Shown here: piece by piece, positions 35,880 to 43,095 of the stretch
Layout of the letters: every line of letters starts with the position of its first letter
How positions within the stretch are numbered: position 1 is the first letter of the stretch
Origin: Nitrosovibrio sp. Nv4
Lineage (GTDB): Bacteria; Pseudomonadota; Gammaproteobacteria; Burkholderiales; SG8-39
Assembly: GCA_945906765.1 (NCBI GenBank)
Contig: CAMDRF010000010.1
Location: 1 to 49,563 of the forward strand
DNA: 49,563 bases
Reading direction: 5' to 3'
Program-made: the position numbers and the translations under genes
Notes under the pieces: generated by a model
What the model was told of the DNA's origin: nothing
Databases searched by the model: none
Seen by the model: only the letters and a program-made list of their open reading frames with translations

Positions 35880-37495
35880 CGCTTCACGACGATCAGCACC
35901 GGTGCCAGGCCAATCGCGACAATCACCAGCGAAGGCACCGCGGCCTCCGCCAGGCGCTCGTCCTTGGCCAGGTTGTAGGCCTCGATGGCGAGCGTGTCGA
36001 AATTGAAGGGACGCAGGGCAAAGGTCGCCGGCAATTCCTTCATCACGTCTACGAACAGGAGCAGCGCCGCGCTCGCCAGGCTGGAGGCGAGCAGCGGCAC
36101 GTGCACGCGCACCAGCGTCCCGGCGGGCGTTGCACCGAGACTGCGTGCCGCGTCATCCATGCGCGGCGTGACCTTGGCGAGTCCCGCCTCGACAGTCTGC
36201 AGCGCCACCGCGAGGAAGCGCACCAGGTACGCATATACCAGCGCGACGATAGTGCCGGTCAACAGCAAGCCGGGTTTCACGCCGAACGCCGTTTCGATGC
36301 CACCGGCGATCCAGTTGTCGAGCCGTCCGAGGGGCACCAGCACCCCGATGGCGATCACGGCACCAGGAATGGCATAGCCGAGCGCGGCGGCGCGGTTCGC
36401 CCATGCAACGACGTTGGCCTGACGACCGCGCGAAAGGCGCGCCGCGTAGGCCATGGCGGTCGCGAGCAGCACGCCCGCGGCAGCCGCGATCCCCGCCAGC
36501 GTGAAGCTGTTGCCGATCAGCGCCGGCAGGCGCGCACTCCATCGTGCGTCCGGGTCGGACCAGGCGAGGTGCACCAGCAGCCCCACAGGCAGCAGGAACC
36601 CGAGCAGTACCGGCGCGGCACAGGCCGCGAATGCCAGCGCAGCGGCCGTGCCCGAGAGGCGCTGCGGCGGCGAGCGCTTGCTCAAGGTACTCGCATACGC
36701 CGCGCGGCCGCGGCTGGCGCGCTCCAGCGCGAGGACCACGAATACGAACGCGAGCAGGCACACCGACAACTGGCCGGCCGCGGCGCTGTCGCCCATGGAC
36801 AGCCAGGCCTTGAAGATGCCGGTGGTGAACACCTCCAGCGCAAAGTACGAAACGGTGCCGAAATCAGCGAGCGTTTCCATGAACGCGAGCGCGGCGCCCG
36901 CCGCGACCGCGGGCCGCGCGATCGGCAGCGCGACGCGCCAGAAACTGCCCCAGGCCGAATAGCCGGCGAGGCGCCCCGCCTCCAGCGCACTGCGCGAAAC
37001 GTCGAGAAACGCCGTGCGCGCAAGCAGGTAGACATAGGGATAGAGCGCGAACGACAGCATCGCCGCCGCGCCCGGGATCGAGCGGATTTCGGGGAACCAG
37101 TATTCGCGCGCCTGCCACCCGGTCGCCACACGCAGAGCGCTCTGCACCGGTCCGGTGAATTGCAGCCAATCGGTATACGCGTACGCCATGACGTAAGCCG
37201 GCATCGCGAGCGGCAGCACCAGCGCCCACTCGAGCACGCGCTGCGCCGGAAAACGGTACGCGGTGACCAGCCAGGCCGAAAGCACACCAATGGAAAGCAC
37301 CCCGGCCGCAACGCAGGCAACCAGCAGCGCGGTATTCAGGACGTAGGTGCCGAGCAAGGTGCGCGCAAGATGTGCCCAGGTTTCGCTTGCCGGGCCAAGC
37401 ACGCTGGCGACGACCGCCAGGATCGGCAGCAGGATCAACGCTGCGGCGCCGAGCGAGATGGCGGATAAAAATACAACTCTTTGAAAATAAAGCAC
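35855..37495 (-). CDS. fbpB: Ferric-iron ABC transporter permease (two-domain FbpB type)
   Basis: An inner-membrane permease of about 546 residues with two fused BPD_transp_1 halves, each ending in an EAA-type loop (EAGRLAGYSAWGSFWRVALP in the first half, DDAARSLGATPAGTLVRVHVP in the second). About 12 membrane helices are visible. The ORF track uses a TTG at 37510, which lies within a perfect palindrome; the GTG at 37495 keeps the palindrome upstream and still covers the first helix, so I prefer it, but neither has good spacing to a ribosome-binding site. The gene points opposite to its partners on both sides. Confidence 0.9.
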   Translation of the reverse strand: MLYFQRVVFLSAISLGAAALILLPILAVVASVLGPASETWAHLARTLLGTYVLNTALLVACVAAGVLSIGVLSAWLVTAYRFPAQRVLEWALVLPLAMPAYVMAYAYTDWLQFTGPVQSALRVATGWQAREYWFPEIRSIPGAAAMLSFALYPYVYLLARTAFLDVSRSALEAGRLAGYSAWGSFWRVALPIARPAVAAGAALAFMETLADFGTVSYFALEVFTTGIFKAWLSMGDSAAAGQLSVCLLAFVFVVLALERASRGRAAYASTLSKRSPPQRLSGTAAALAFAACAAPVLLGFLLPVGLLVHLAWSDPDARWSARLPALIGNSFTLAGIAAAAGVLLATAMAYAARLSRGRQANVVAWANRAAALGYAIPGAVIAIGVLVPLGRLDNWIAGGIETAFGVKPGLLLTGTIVALVYAYLVRFLAVALQTVEAGLAKVTPRMDDAARSLGATPAGTLVRVHVPLLASSLASAALLLFVDVMKELPATFALRPFNFDTLAIEAYNLAKDERLAEAAVPSLVIVAIGLAPVLIVVKRYFQATRS

Positions 37496-37500
37496 TCCTG

Positions 37501-37529
37501 ATTCTAACAAGAATAATTCTTGTTAGAAT
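37501..37529. promoter_or_regulatory. Perfect 29-bp palindrome between iron permease and ATPase genes
   Basis: ATTCTAACAAGAAT, one central A, then the exact reverse complement: two 14-base arms without mismatch. Each outer end contains TAGAAT (plus strand 37524-37529, minus strand 37506-37501), five of six to the -10 consensus and seven or five bases from the start codons of the two divergent genes. The palindrome may thus be an operator with both -10 boxes built in. The central 19 bases match the Fur consensus only at about 11 positions, so another regulator is possible. Confidence 0.65.
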
Positions 37530-37536
37530 AATTGAC

Positions 37537-38634
37537 ATGCAACCGCTGCTGGACATTCAGGATCTGCACCACGCCTATCAGGGAAAGCTTGGCGACCCCG
37601 AGGCAGTACGAGGCTTGTCGTTTGCCCTTGCGCGTGGCGTGATCGGCTGCTTGCTGGGACCCAGCGGCTGCGGCAAGACCACGGTGCTGCGCTGCATCGC
37701 GGGGTTCGAGACGCCGAGCGCCGGGCGTATCCTGCTCAACGGCGTCGTGGTCTCCTCGGCGCAGACCAGCCTGCCGCCGGAGAAACGGCGCGTCGGCATG
37801 GTGTTCCAGGAGCACGCACTGTTTCCGCACCTGACGGCCGCGAGCAATATTGGATTTGGTTTTTCGAATAAGAAAGAAACCCAAAGCCGCGTGCAGGAAC
37901 TCGCCACGCTCACCGGCATTGCCGACCTGCTGCAAAAATACCCGCATGAACTCTCCGGCGGCCAGCAGCAACGCGTCGCGCTCGCGCGCGCGCTCGCGCC
38001 GCGCCCCGAACTGCTGCTGCTCGACGAACCGTTCTCCAATCTCGATACCGGCCTGCGCGAGCGCCTCTCGCACGAATTGCGCGACATCATCAAGGCGTCC
38101 GGCGCAACGGCGATACTCGTCACCCACGACCAGTACGAGGCGTTCGCGATGGCCGACGAGATCGGCGTCCTGCACCAAGGCCGCCTCGAGCAGTGGGACA
38201 CGGCGTACAACCTGTACCACCGCCCGGCCAACCGTTTCGTCGCCGACTTTGTCGGCCAGGGCGTATTCCTCCCGGGGAAGGTACTGAGTCCAAAGCAGGT
38301 GGAGATCGAGCTCGGGGTACTGGACGGCGCCATTCCCGGCGCCTGCCAGATCGGCTGCGACGCCTGCGGCAAGGGCTGCCTCGCCGACGTGCTGCTGCGA
38401 CCCGACGACGTGATCCATGACGATTCGGCGCCTACCCAGGCCGAGGTCGTGCACAAAGCCTTCCGTGGCGCGGAGATCCTGTACACGCTCAAGCTGGAGA
38501 GCGGCAGACAGGTGCTCGCGCTGGTGCCCAGCCACCACAACCACGCGCTGGGCGAGCGCATCGGCATCCGGCTCGACGTCGACCACGTGGTCGCGTTCGC
38601 GCCGCAGGCGCGCCCGCCGGCGCCGCAGGGCTAA
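37537..38634 (+). CDS. fbpC: Ferric-iron ABC transporter ATPase with Cys-rich regulatory domain
   Basis: The 365-residue ATPase of a FbpABC-type importer. Walker A GPSGCGKTT is near residues 44-52, signature LSGGQQQR near 145-152, Walker B LLLLDEPFSNLD, and the H-loop VTHDQYEA. The C-terminal OB/TOBE regulatory domain contains four cysteines at about 270, 274, 277 and 281 (CQIGCDACGKGC), a C-x3-C-x2-C-x3-C cluster that could bind iron or an iron-sulfur cluster. The ORF track starts upstream at 37372; the ATG at 37537 (MQPLLDIQDL) is the family start. Confidence 0.92.
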   Translation: MQPLLDIQDLHHAYQGKLGDPEAVRGLSFALARGVIGCLLGPSGCGKTTVLRCIAGFETPSAGRILLNGVVVSSAQTSLPPEKRRVGMVFQEHALFPHLTAASNIGFGFSNKKETQSRVQELATLTGIADLLQKYPHELSGGQQQRVALARALAPRPELLLLDEPFSNLDTGLRERLSHELRDIIKASGATAILVTHDQYEAFAMADEIGVLHQGRLEQWDTAYNLYHRPANRFVADFVGQGVFLPGKVLSPKQVEIELGVLDGAIPGACQIGCDACGKGCLADVLLRPDDVIHDDSAPTQAEVVHKAFRGAEILYTLKLESGRQVLALVPSHHNHALGERIGIRLDVDHVVAFAPQARPPAPQG

Positions 38635-38635
38635 T

Positions 38636-39358
38636 CTATTTTTCTTCTTTCAGGAAAAAATCCACCGGGATTTCGAGGATGAAGGCCTTGCCGCGCAATC
38701 CCGGCGGGATCGTCGCCTTCGACTTCGCCATGCGGATCATCGACTGGGCTTCCTCGTCCAGCACCGAGCGGCCCGCGCCCTTCTTCACGGTGAGCGAGGA
38801 AATCGCGCCGTCCTCGCCGATCGCGATACGCAGCTCGACCCTGCCTTGCCAGTTGTTGTCCTGCGCGACGCGTGGATATTGCTTGTAGCGGCGCGCGAAG
38901 TCCATCAGTTCGAGCCGGAACTGCGCGACGGTTCCCGGGTCCACCCCTCCCTGGGTCTGGACTGCGGCTTGAGGTTCGGTCCTCGCGAGCGGCGCCTGCT
39001 GCGCGGCCGGCGGCGGCGCGGCGGGCGTTGCGGGCGTTGCGGGAACCACGAACGCAGTTTCAGCCGCTTGTTTGGCTTGCTCGACGCTGAGTATCGGTGT
39101 GGTAAGCGGGACTGGCGGCGCCGCCTTGACGGTGGACGGCGGACGGATCACAGACGGTTGCAGCGCAGGCGGTGAAGGCGCCTCGGCCTTCTGCAACACA
39201 GGCTCAGGTGGCTTGGGCGCCGCCAACCGAGCGGTCATCTTCGCGGGAAGCCGGCGCTGCGCCTCCTTGAGCAAGGGGAGCGCATACAGCAGCAGTGCAT
39301 GCAGGGCAAGCGAGGTCAGCACCGCCAGCGCAAGCAGGCGGAATTGCCCGGCTTCCAA
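38636..39358 (-). CDS. TonB-family energy-transducing protein
   Basis: A 240-residue inner-membrane-anchored protein. One N-terminal helix (LLALAVLTSLALHALLLYAL) is followed by a proline/alanine-rich periplasmic linker (ATPATPAAPPPA) and a TonB C-terminal domain with KQYPRVAQDNNWQGRVELRIAIGEDG. The TonB box partner is unknown; no TonB-dependent receptor or ExbB/ExbD gene is in the window. The gene lies convergent to fbpC with one base between, so a link to iron uptake is plausible by context. Confidence 0.88.
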   Translation of the reverse strand: MEAGQFRLLALAVLTSLALHALLLYALPLLKEAQRRLPAKMTARLAAPKPPEPVLQKAEAPSPPALQPSVIRPPSTVKAAPPVPLTTPILSVEQAKQAAETAFVVPATPATPAAPPPAAQQAPLARTEPQAAVQTQGGVDPGTVAQFRLELMDFARRYKQYPRVAQDNNWQGRVELRIAIGEDGAISSLTVKKGAGRSVLDEEAQSMIRMAKSKATIPPGLRGKAFILEIPVDFFLKEEK

Positions 39359-39378
39359 TTCCGGGTCCCCACGTCGCG

Positions 39379-41700
39379 CTACGCGCGCGTCCTGATGGCG
39401 CGCCAGACCTTCTCCGCCGTGATCGGCATTTCGATGTGCTGCACGCCACGATCGGCGAGCGCATCCAGCACCGCATGCACCACCGCCGGCGTCGCGCCGA
39501 TGGTGCCGAGCTCGCCCACGCCCTTGACGCCGAGCAGGTTGGTCTTGCAGGGCACGCTTTCGTCGAAATCATTCGCCATCGGCGGAAACTGGTCGGCACG
39601 CGGCACGCAGTAGTCCATCAGCGATCCTGTCAGGAGCTGTCCGCTTTCGGCGTCGTACGCCACCTGCTCCCAGAGCGCCTGCCCGGCGCCCTGCGCGATG
39701 CCGCCCTGCACCTGCCCCTCGACGATGCTGCGGTTGATGATGCGGCCGATGTCGTCGACGCTGGTGATCTTCGCGAGTTCGACCACGCCGGTATCCGGAT
39801 CGATCTCCACCTCGATCACCTGCGCGCCATTCGGCCACGAGGGGGCGGAGGGCGTCTGCGTCGCCGAAACGCGGATGATTTTCTGCGGCTGCTTGCCGGC
39901 GAGTTCCGCCAGGCCGATCGAGCGGTCGGTGCCGCCGATGGCGAAGCGGCCATTGCGGTACTCGATGTCGGGCGCCGCCGCTTCGAGGACTTCGGCGGCA
40001 AGCTCTTTGCCGCGAGCGACCACTTTGTGGCCCGCCGCCACCACCGCGGAACCGCCGACAAACGCGGAACGTGAACCGACGCTGCCCACGCCGTTCGCCC
40101 GATCGGTGTCGCCCTGCACTATTTTTATTTTTTCAAAGGCAACGCCCAGGACCTCGCCGACCAGCTGCGTGTAACTCGTTTCCAGGCCCTGCCCCATCGC
40201 CATGGTGCCCGAGAACACCGTCACCGTGCCCTCAGCCGAAATCTCGATGTCCACCGTTTCGGTGGGCAGGGCGCCGGTCCATTCGAGATAGGAAGCAAGC
40301 CCGCGCCCGCGCAGCTGGCCGCGCTTTTTGCTTTCCTCTTTCCTGTTCTTGAAGTTTTCCCAATCGGAATTCTTCAAAACCGCATCGAGAATCCGGGCAA
40401 ACTCGCCCGCATCGTAGGTATCGCCCATGTGCGTCTTGTAAGGGAACGCCGAGGGCGCGATGAAATTGCGCCGCCGGATCTCCACCGGATCGAGCTTCAA
40501 TTCACGCGCCGCCTTGTCAAGCAGGCGCTCCATGAGGAAATTTGCTTCCGGCCGGCCCGCGCCGCGGTAGGCGCCGGTCGCCATGGTGTTGGTGAGCACG
40601 CCGCGGATGAGATAGTCGACCGCCGGCACGTGATACACGGAGGTCAGCACCTTCGGCCCCACCCAGAGCGGAATCATGGCGGTCGAGCCCACTGGCACGG
40701 AACCGAAGTTGCCGAGCATTTCCATTTTCAGCGCCAGTACTTTGCCCTGGGCGTCGAGCGCGAGCCATGCCTTGAAGTGCTGGTCGCGGCCCATGTGCGC
40801 GGCGAGGAAATCCTCGCTGCGCTCGCCGCGCCATTTCACCGGCCGCGCGAGCTTGCGCGCCGCGTAGCAGGCGATCGCGTCCTCGGGATAGAGCCCGGTT
40901 TTCATGCCGAAGCCGCCGCCCAGGTCGCCCACCACGACGCGGAACTGTTCGGGCTTGGTCTTGAACACCGCCGCGAGCGAGTCGCGCGTGCCGGTCGGCT
41001 GCTGTGTCTGGGTGTAGAGCGTCCAGCGGCCGCCGGCGTATTCCGCCAGCGCGCAGCGCGGCTCGAGCGGCATCGCCGAAACACGCTGGTTGTGCAGCTC
41101 AAGCTCCGTGACGTGCGCCGCCTTCGCCATCGCCGCTGCCACCGCAGCGGCATCGCCATAGCGTATCTGCGCGGAAACGTTGCCCGGCGCCTCCGCCCAG
41201 ATCTGCGGCGCCCCGGGCTCGATCGCTTTCGCCGGATGCACCACGCAGGGCAGTTCCTCGTACTCGACCGCAACCAGCTCCGCGGCATCCATCGCCTGCA
41301 CGCGCGTCTCCGCGATCACTGCGGCCACTGGATGCCCGGCATAAAAGGCGACGCCATCGGCGAGCGGCGTGCGCGGCGGCGCACCCATCGGCTCGCCGTC
41401 GGGACGCTTGAAGAGCGGCGGATTCGGAATGTGGCCAAGGCCATCCGCCTTCATGTCGGCGGCGGTATAGACAGCGACGACGCCGGGTGCTTTACGCGCC
41501 TCCGACGCTTCCACCGAGGCGATGCGCGCATGCGCGTGCGGCGAACGCAGCACCACCAGCCAGGCCTGGCCCGGCAGGTCGCGGTCGTCGCTGTACAGGC
41601 CCTTGCCGACGAGGAGCCGGTCGTCCTCCAGGCGCTTTTGCGAGCGGGACGAGCCGAAGCGGGCGGAAGCGGGATCGAACTGGGTGTCGGGTGCGTTCAT
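39379..41700 (-). CDS. Xanthine dehydrogenase/CoxL-family molybdopterin-binding subunit
   Basis: A 773-residue molybdenum hydroxylase large subunit. It has the N-terminal Ald_Xan_dh_C domain (GKGLYSDDRDLPGQAWLV), and the cofactor domains with GDLGGGFGMK, AYRGAGRPEA and GVKGVGELGTIG, whose glutamate near residue 727 corresponds to the catalytic base. The CO dehydrogenase loop with AYxCSFR is not seen, so a general aldehyde or heterocycle oxidase is more likely. No [2Fe-2S] or FAD subunit gene lies next to it; the partner subunits must be elsewhere, or are lost. A hairpin with T-run lies just before its ATG. Confidence 0.88.
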   Translation of the reverse strand: MNAPDTQFDPASARFGSSRSQKRLEDDRLLVGKGLYSDDRDLPGQAWLVVLRSPHAHARIASVEASEARKAPGVVAVYTAADMKADGLGHIPNPPLFKRPDGEPMGAPPRTPLADGVAFYAGHPVAAVIAETRVQAMDAAELVAVEYEELPCVVHPAKAIEPGAPQIWAEAPGNVSAQIRYGDAAAVAAAMAKAAHVTELELHNQRVSAMPLEPRCALAEYAGGRWTLYTQTQQPTGTRDSLAAVFKTKPEQFRVVVGDLGGGFGMKTGLYPEDAIACYAARKLARPVKWRGERSEDFLAAHMGRDQHFKAWLALDAQGKVLALKMEMLGNFGSVPVGSTAMIPLWVGPKVLTSVYHVPAVDYLIRGVLTNTMATGAYRGAGRPEANFLMERLLDKAARELKLDPVEIRRRNFIAPSAFPYKTHMGDTYDAGEFARILDAVLKNSDWENFKNRKEESKKRGQLRGRGLASYLEWTGALPTETVDIEISAEGTVTVFSGTMAMGQGLETSYTQLVGEVLGVAFEKIKIVQGDTDRANGVGSVGSRSAFVGGSAVVAAGHKVVARGKELAAEVLEAAAPDIEYRNGRFAIGGTDRSIGLAELAGKQPQKIIRVSATQTPSAPSWPNGAQVIEVEIDPDTGVVELAKITSVDDIGRIINRSIVEGQVQGGIAQGAGQALWEQVAYDAESGQLLTGSLMDYCVPRADQFPPMANDFDESVPCKTNLLGVKGVGELGTIGATPAVVHAVLDALADRGVQHIEMPITAEKVWRAIRTRA

Positions 41701-41710
41701 GTCACTTCAT

Positions 41711-41731
41711 TAAAAACGCCCCGCCGGGGCG
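41711..41731 (-). terminator. Intrinsic-terminator-like hairpin 11 bases before the hydroxylase ATG
   Basis: On the minus strand CGCCCC and GGGGCG form a six-base GC stem with a three-base loop, followed by TTTTTAA. The shape is that of a Rho-independent terminator. It may stop transcripts from upstream (possibly those of the original tRNA-Ser before island insertion) or act as an attenuator of the hydroxylase gene. Confidence 0.5.
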
Positions 41732-41807
41732 CACTGGGTGTCTGGCGGACGATGCAATTTTAACCCGGGTGCTGCGATAATCGCGTTGTGCGACGGAGGA
41801 GACCTCG

Positions 41808-42080
41808 ATGAATAATCGCGACGAATATATGGAAAAAATGAAGGCGCAGCTTGACCAATGGGAGCGCCAGACCGTGATGTGGGAAGCGGCGGCCCGGGAG
41901 GCGACGTCAGAAGCGAAAATGGAGCTTGAAAAGCAGGTCGGCATCATGAAGAGCCGCGGCGCCGACGAGGCGCGCCAGGCTGGCGGAGAGAGGGATTCGA
42001 ACCCCCGGTACCCTTGCAGGCACAACAGAATCCGTGTCGATCCAGTCGGCACCGTCATCCTTCATATTGGCATATTGTAA
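41808..42080 (+). CDS. Small coiled-coil protein truncated at the att repeat
   Basis: The first 57 or so residues (MNNRDEYMEKMKAQLDQWER, then AREATSEAKMELEKQ) form a charged helix typical of a small hypothetical coiled-coil family. A GGAGGAG site precedes the ATG. After residue 57 the frame runs into the tRNA-Ser-derived repeat (GGERDSNPRYPC), which is antisense tRNA sequence and not protein-like. The native C-terminus therefore seems to have been replaced when the island formed, unless the family member was already short. Function unknown. Confidence 0.55.
   Translation: MNNRDEYMEKMKAQLDQWERQTVMWEAAAREATSEAKMELEKQVGIMKSRGADEARQAGGERDSNPRYPCRHNRIRVDPVGTVILHIGIL
41981..42029 (-). repeat. Partial tRNA-Ser copy (3' half), likely distal attachment site
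   Basis: This 49-base stretch matches the 3' half of the intact tRNA-Ser(CGA) gene at 49231-49281 in the same orientation, with one two-base gap and one mismatch over 51 columns, including the CCA end. Homology stops at the anticodon loop. Such a copy of a tRNA 3' end marks the far end of an integrated element. Confidence 0.8.
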
Positions 42081-42095
42081 CGTATACGATACACT
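42081..42095 (+). promoter_or_regulatory. Promoter/operator of the RelE/HigB-HigA module
   Basis: The palindrome CGTATACG (42081-42088) is followed by TACACT (42090-42095), a possible -10 box eight bases before the GTG start of the toxin. No ribosome-binding site is seen, so the transcript could be leaderless. Antitoxins of this kind normally repress their own promoter through such palindromes. Confidence 0.45.
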
Positions 42096-42103
42096 AACCA
42101 CGC

Positions 42104-42448
42104 GTGTTCGAGATTCGGCACTACCGCAGCGCCCAGGGGCGCACGCCCTTTACCGAATGGTTCTCCGGGTTGCGGGACCGGCAGGCCCGAGCACGCATCG
42201 TGGCACGGCTCGAGCGTCTCGAAACGGGCAACTTTGGCGACTGCAAGGGCGTGGGCGGCGGTGTCAGCGAGCTGCGGATCGACTGGGGCCCAGGATACCG
42301 GGTGTATTTCGGGCGCGACGGGCAGACGGTCATTGTCCTGCTCTGCGGCGGCGACAAGCGCAAGCAGGATGCAGACATACGAAAGGCGGTGGAACTATGG
42401 CAAGAGTTCGTAGATCGGAAAAGAAGCGGGCCACGCGCAAAGCGCTGA
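42104..42448 (+). CDS. RelE/HigB-type (phage-derived Gp49-like) toxin
   Basis: A 114-residue toxin expected to cut mRNA at the ribosome. It has the family pattern RTPFTEWFSGLRDRQARARI, then GVGGGVSELRIDWGPGYRVYF and VLLCGGDKRKQDADI at the end. This is the toxin-first layout of RelE/HigB modules in which the antitoxin follows. The GTG start at 42104 lacks a ribosome-binding site. The gene is the first in the island next to the distal attachment repeat. Confidence 0.93.
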   Translation: MFEIRHYRSAQGRTPFTEWFSGLRDRQARARIVARLERLETGNFGDCKGVGGGVSELRIDWGPGYRVYFGRDGQTVIVLLCGGDKRKQDADIRKAVELWQEFVDRKRSGPRAKR

Positions 42449-42729
42449 CCGCCTCGCACCGCGAGTGGCTGGTCGGCGAACTGCGGTCTGACCCGGCGCT
42501 TGCCGCGGAGTACCTCAGTGCTGCCGCAGAAGACGGCGATCCTCGCGTCTATCTTGCGGCGCTCAGAACTGTTGCCGAGGCAAAGGGCATGGCCAAGCTT
42601 GCGAAAGCGGCAGGCGTGCCGCGTGAAAGCCTCTATCGCGCGCTTTCATCGAACGGCAATCCCCGCTTTTCCACGTTGCACGCGGTCCTGAAAGCCGCGG
42701 GACTGAAGATGGCCGTGGAGGTCGTCTAA
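42397..42729 (+). CDS. HigA-like antitoxin (addiction module antidote)
   Basis: The 110-residue antitoxin starts at the ATG at 42397 (MARVRRSEK), within the longer plus-strand ORF 42034-42729, and overlaps the toxin gene by 52 bases. The middle reads LRTVAEAKGMAKLAKAAGVPRESLYRALSS, a helix-turn-helix of the probable addiction-module antidote family, followed by NPRFSTLHAVLKAAGLKM. It should bind the toxin and the operator upstream of it. Confidence 0.92.
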   Translation: MARVRRSEKKRATRKALTASHREWLVGELRSDPALAAEYLSAAAEDGDPRVYLAALRTVAEAKGMAKLAKAAGVPRESLYRALSSNGNPRFSTLHAVLKAAGLKMAVEVV

Positions 42730-42750
42730 AGGTCGTCAACTATAGCGGAG

Positions 42751-42843
42751 CAGCGTCGCCATTCCACGCTTGGCTACGCCTCGCCGGTCGCGTTCCTAGC
42801 AAATCGGATCAGTGCTCAGCATGAGAAGAAATTGGCGGCATAA
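42751..42843 (+). pseudogene. IS3-family transposase C-terminal fragment
   Basis: Reading from 42751, QRRHSTLGYASPVAFLAN then stops at TAA after about 30 residues. RRHSTLGY-SP is the hallmark end of IS3-group OrfB integrase domains. The rest of the transposase is absent; the DNA just before it belongs to the antitoxin side of the island. It marks a past insertion and deletion. Confidence 0.85.
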
Positions 42844-43095
42844 TGACGATAGGTTGGAAGACGAAAAACCGAGGGAAGCTCATTCATCTGCTTGACCATC
42901 GCCTTGACCACAGCGACACGTTTACGACCTAACTTCTTGGCTTCAGCCAACAGCTTGGCGATCTGTGCCGCAATCTTTGCAGGGGATTTGAATTGGAGAC
43001 TCCTACAATCAATCAGCTATGGATGGATATTATCCAGAATTTTCGCATCGGGGCATGAATATCGCTACAGCCAGGATCCGAGTACGGTCCGAAGG
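42844..43095. other. Non-coding or decayed DNA between IS3 fragment and tolC-like gene
   Basis: No gene can be supported here. The minus strand is open over about 42815-43005 with a lysine-rich, protein-like reading (AKIAAQIAKLLAEAKKLG), partly overlapping the IS3 fragment, but no family is recognised and no start with a ribosome-binding site is seen. The plus-strand ORF 42892-43143 looks random. Confidence 0.4.

Noticed and set aside
35735-37468. Plus-strand ORF of 577 residues
   Set aside because: Antisense to the iron permease; low-complexity Arg/Gln/Glu composition typical of shadows.
37501-37529. Palindrome as a plain Fur box
   Set aside because: Only about 11 of 19 positions fit the Fur consensus; I keep it as an unidentified operator.
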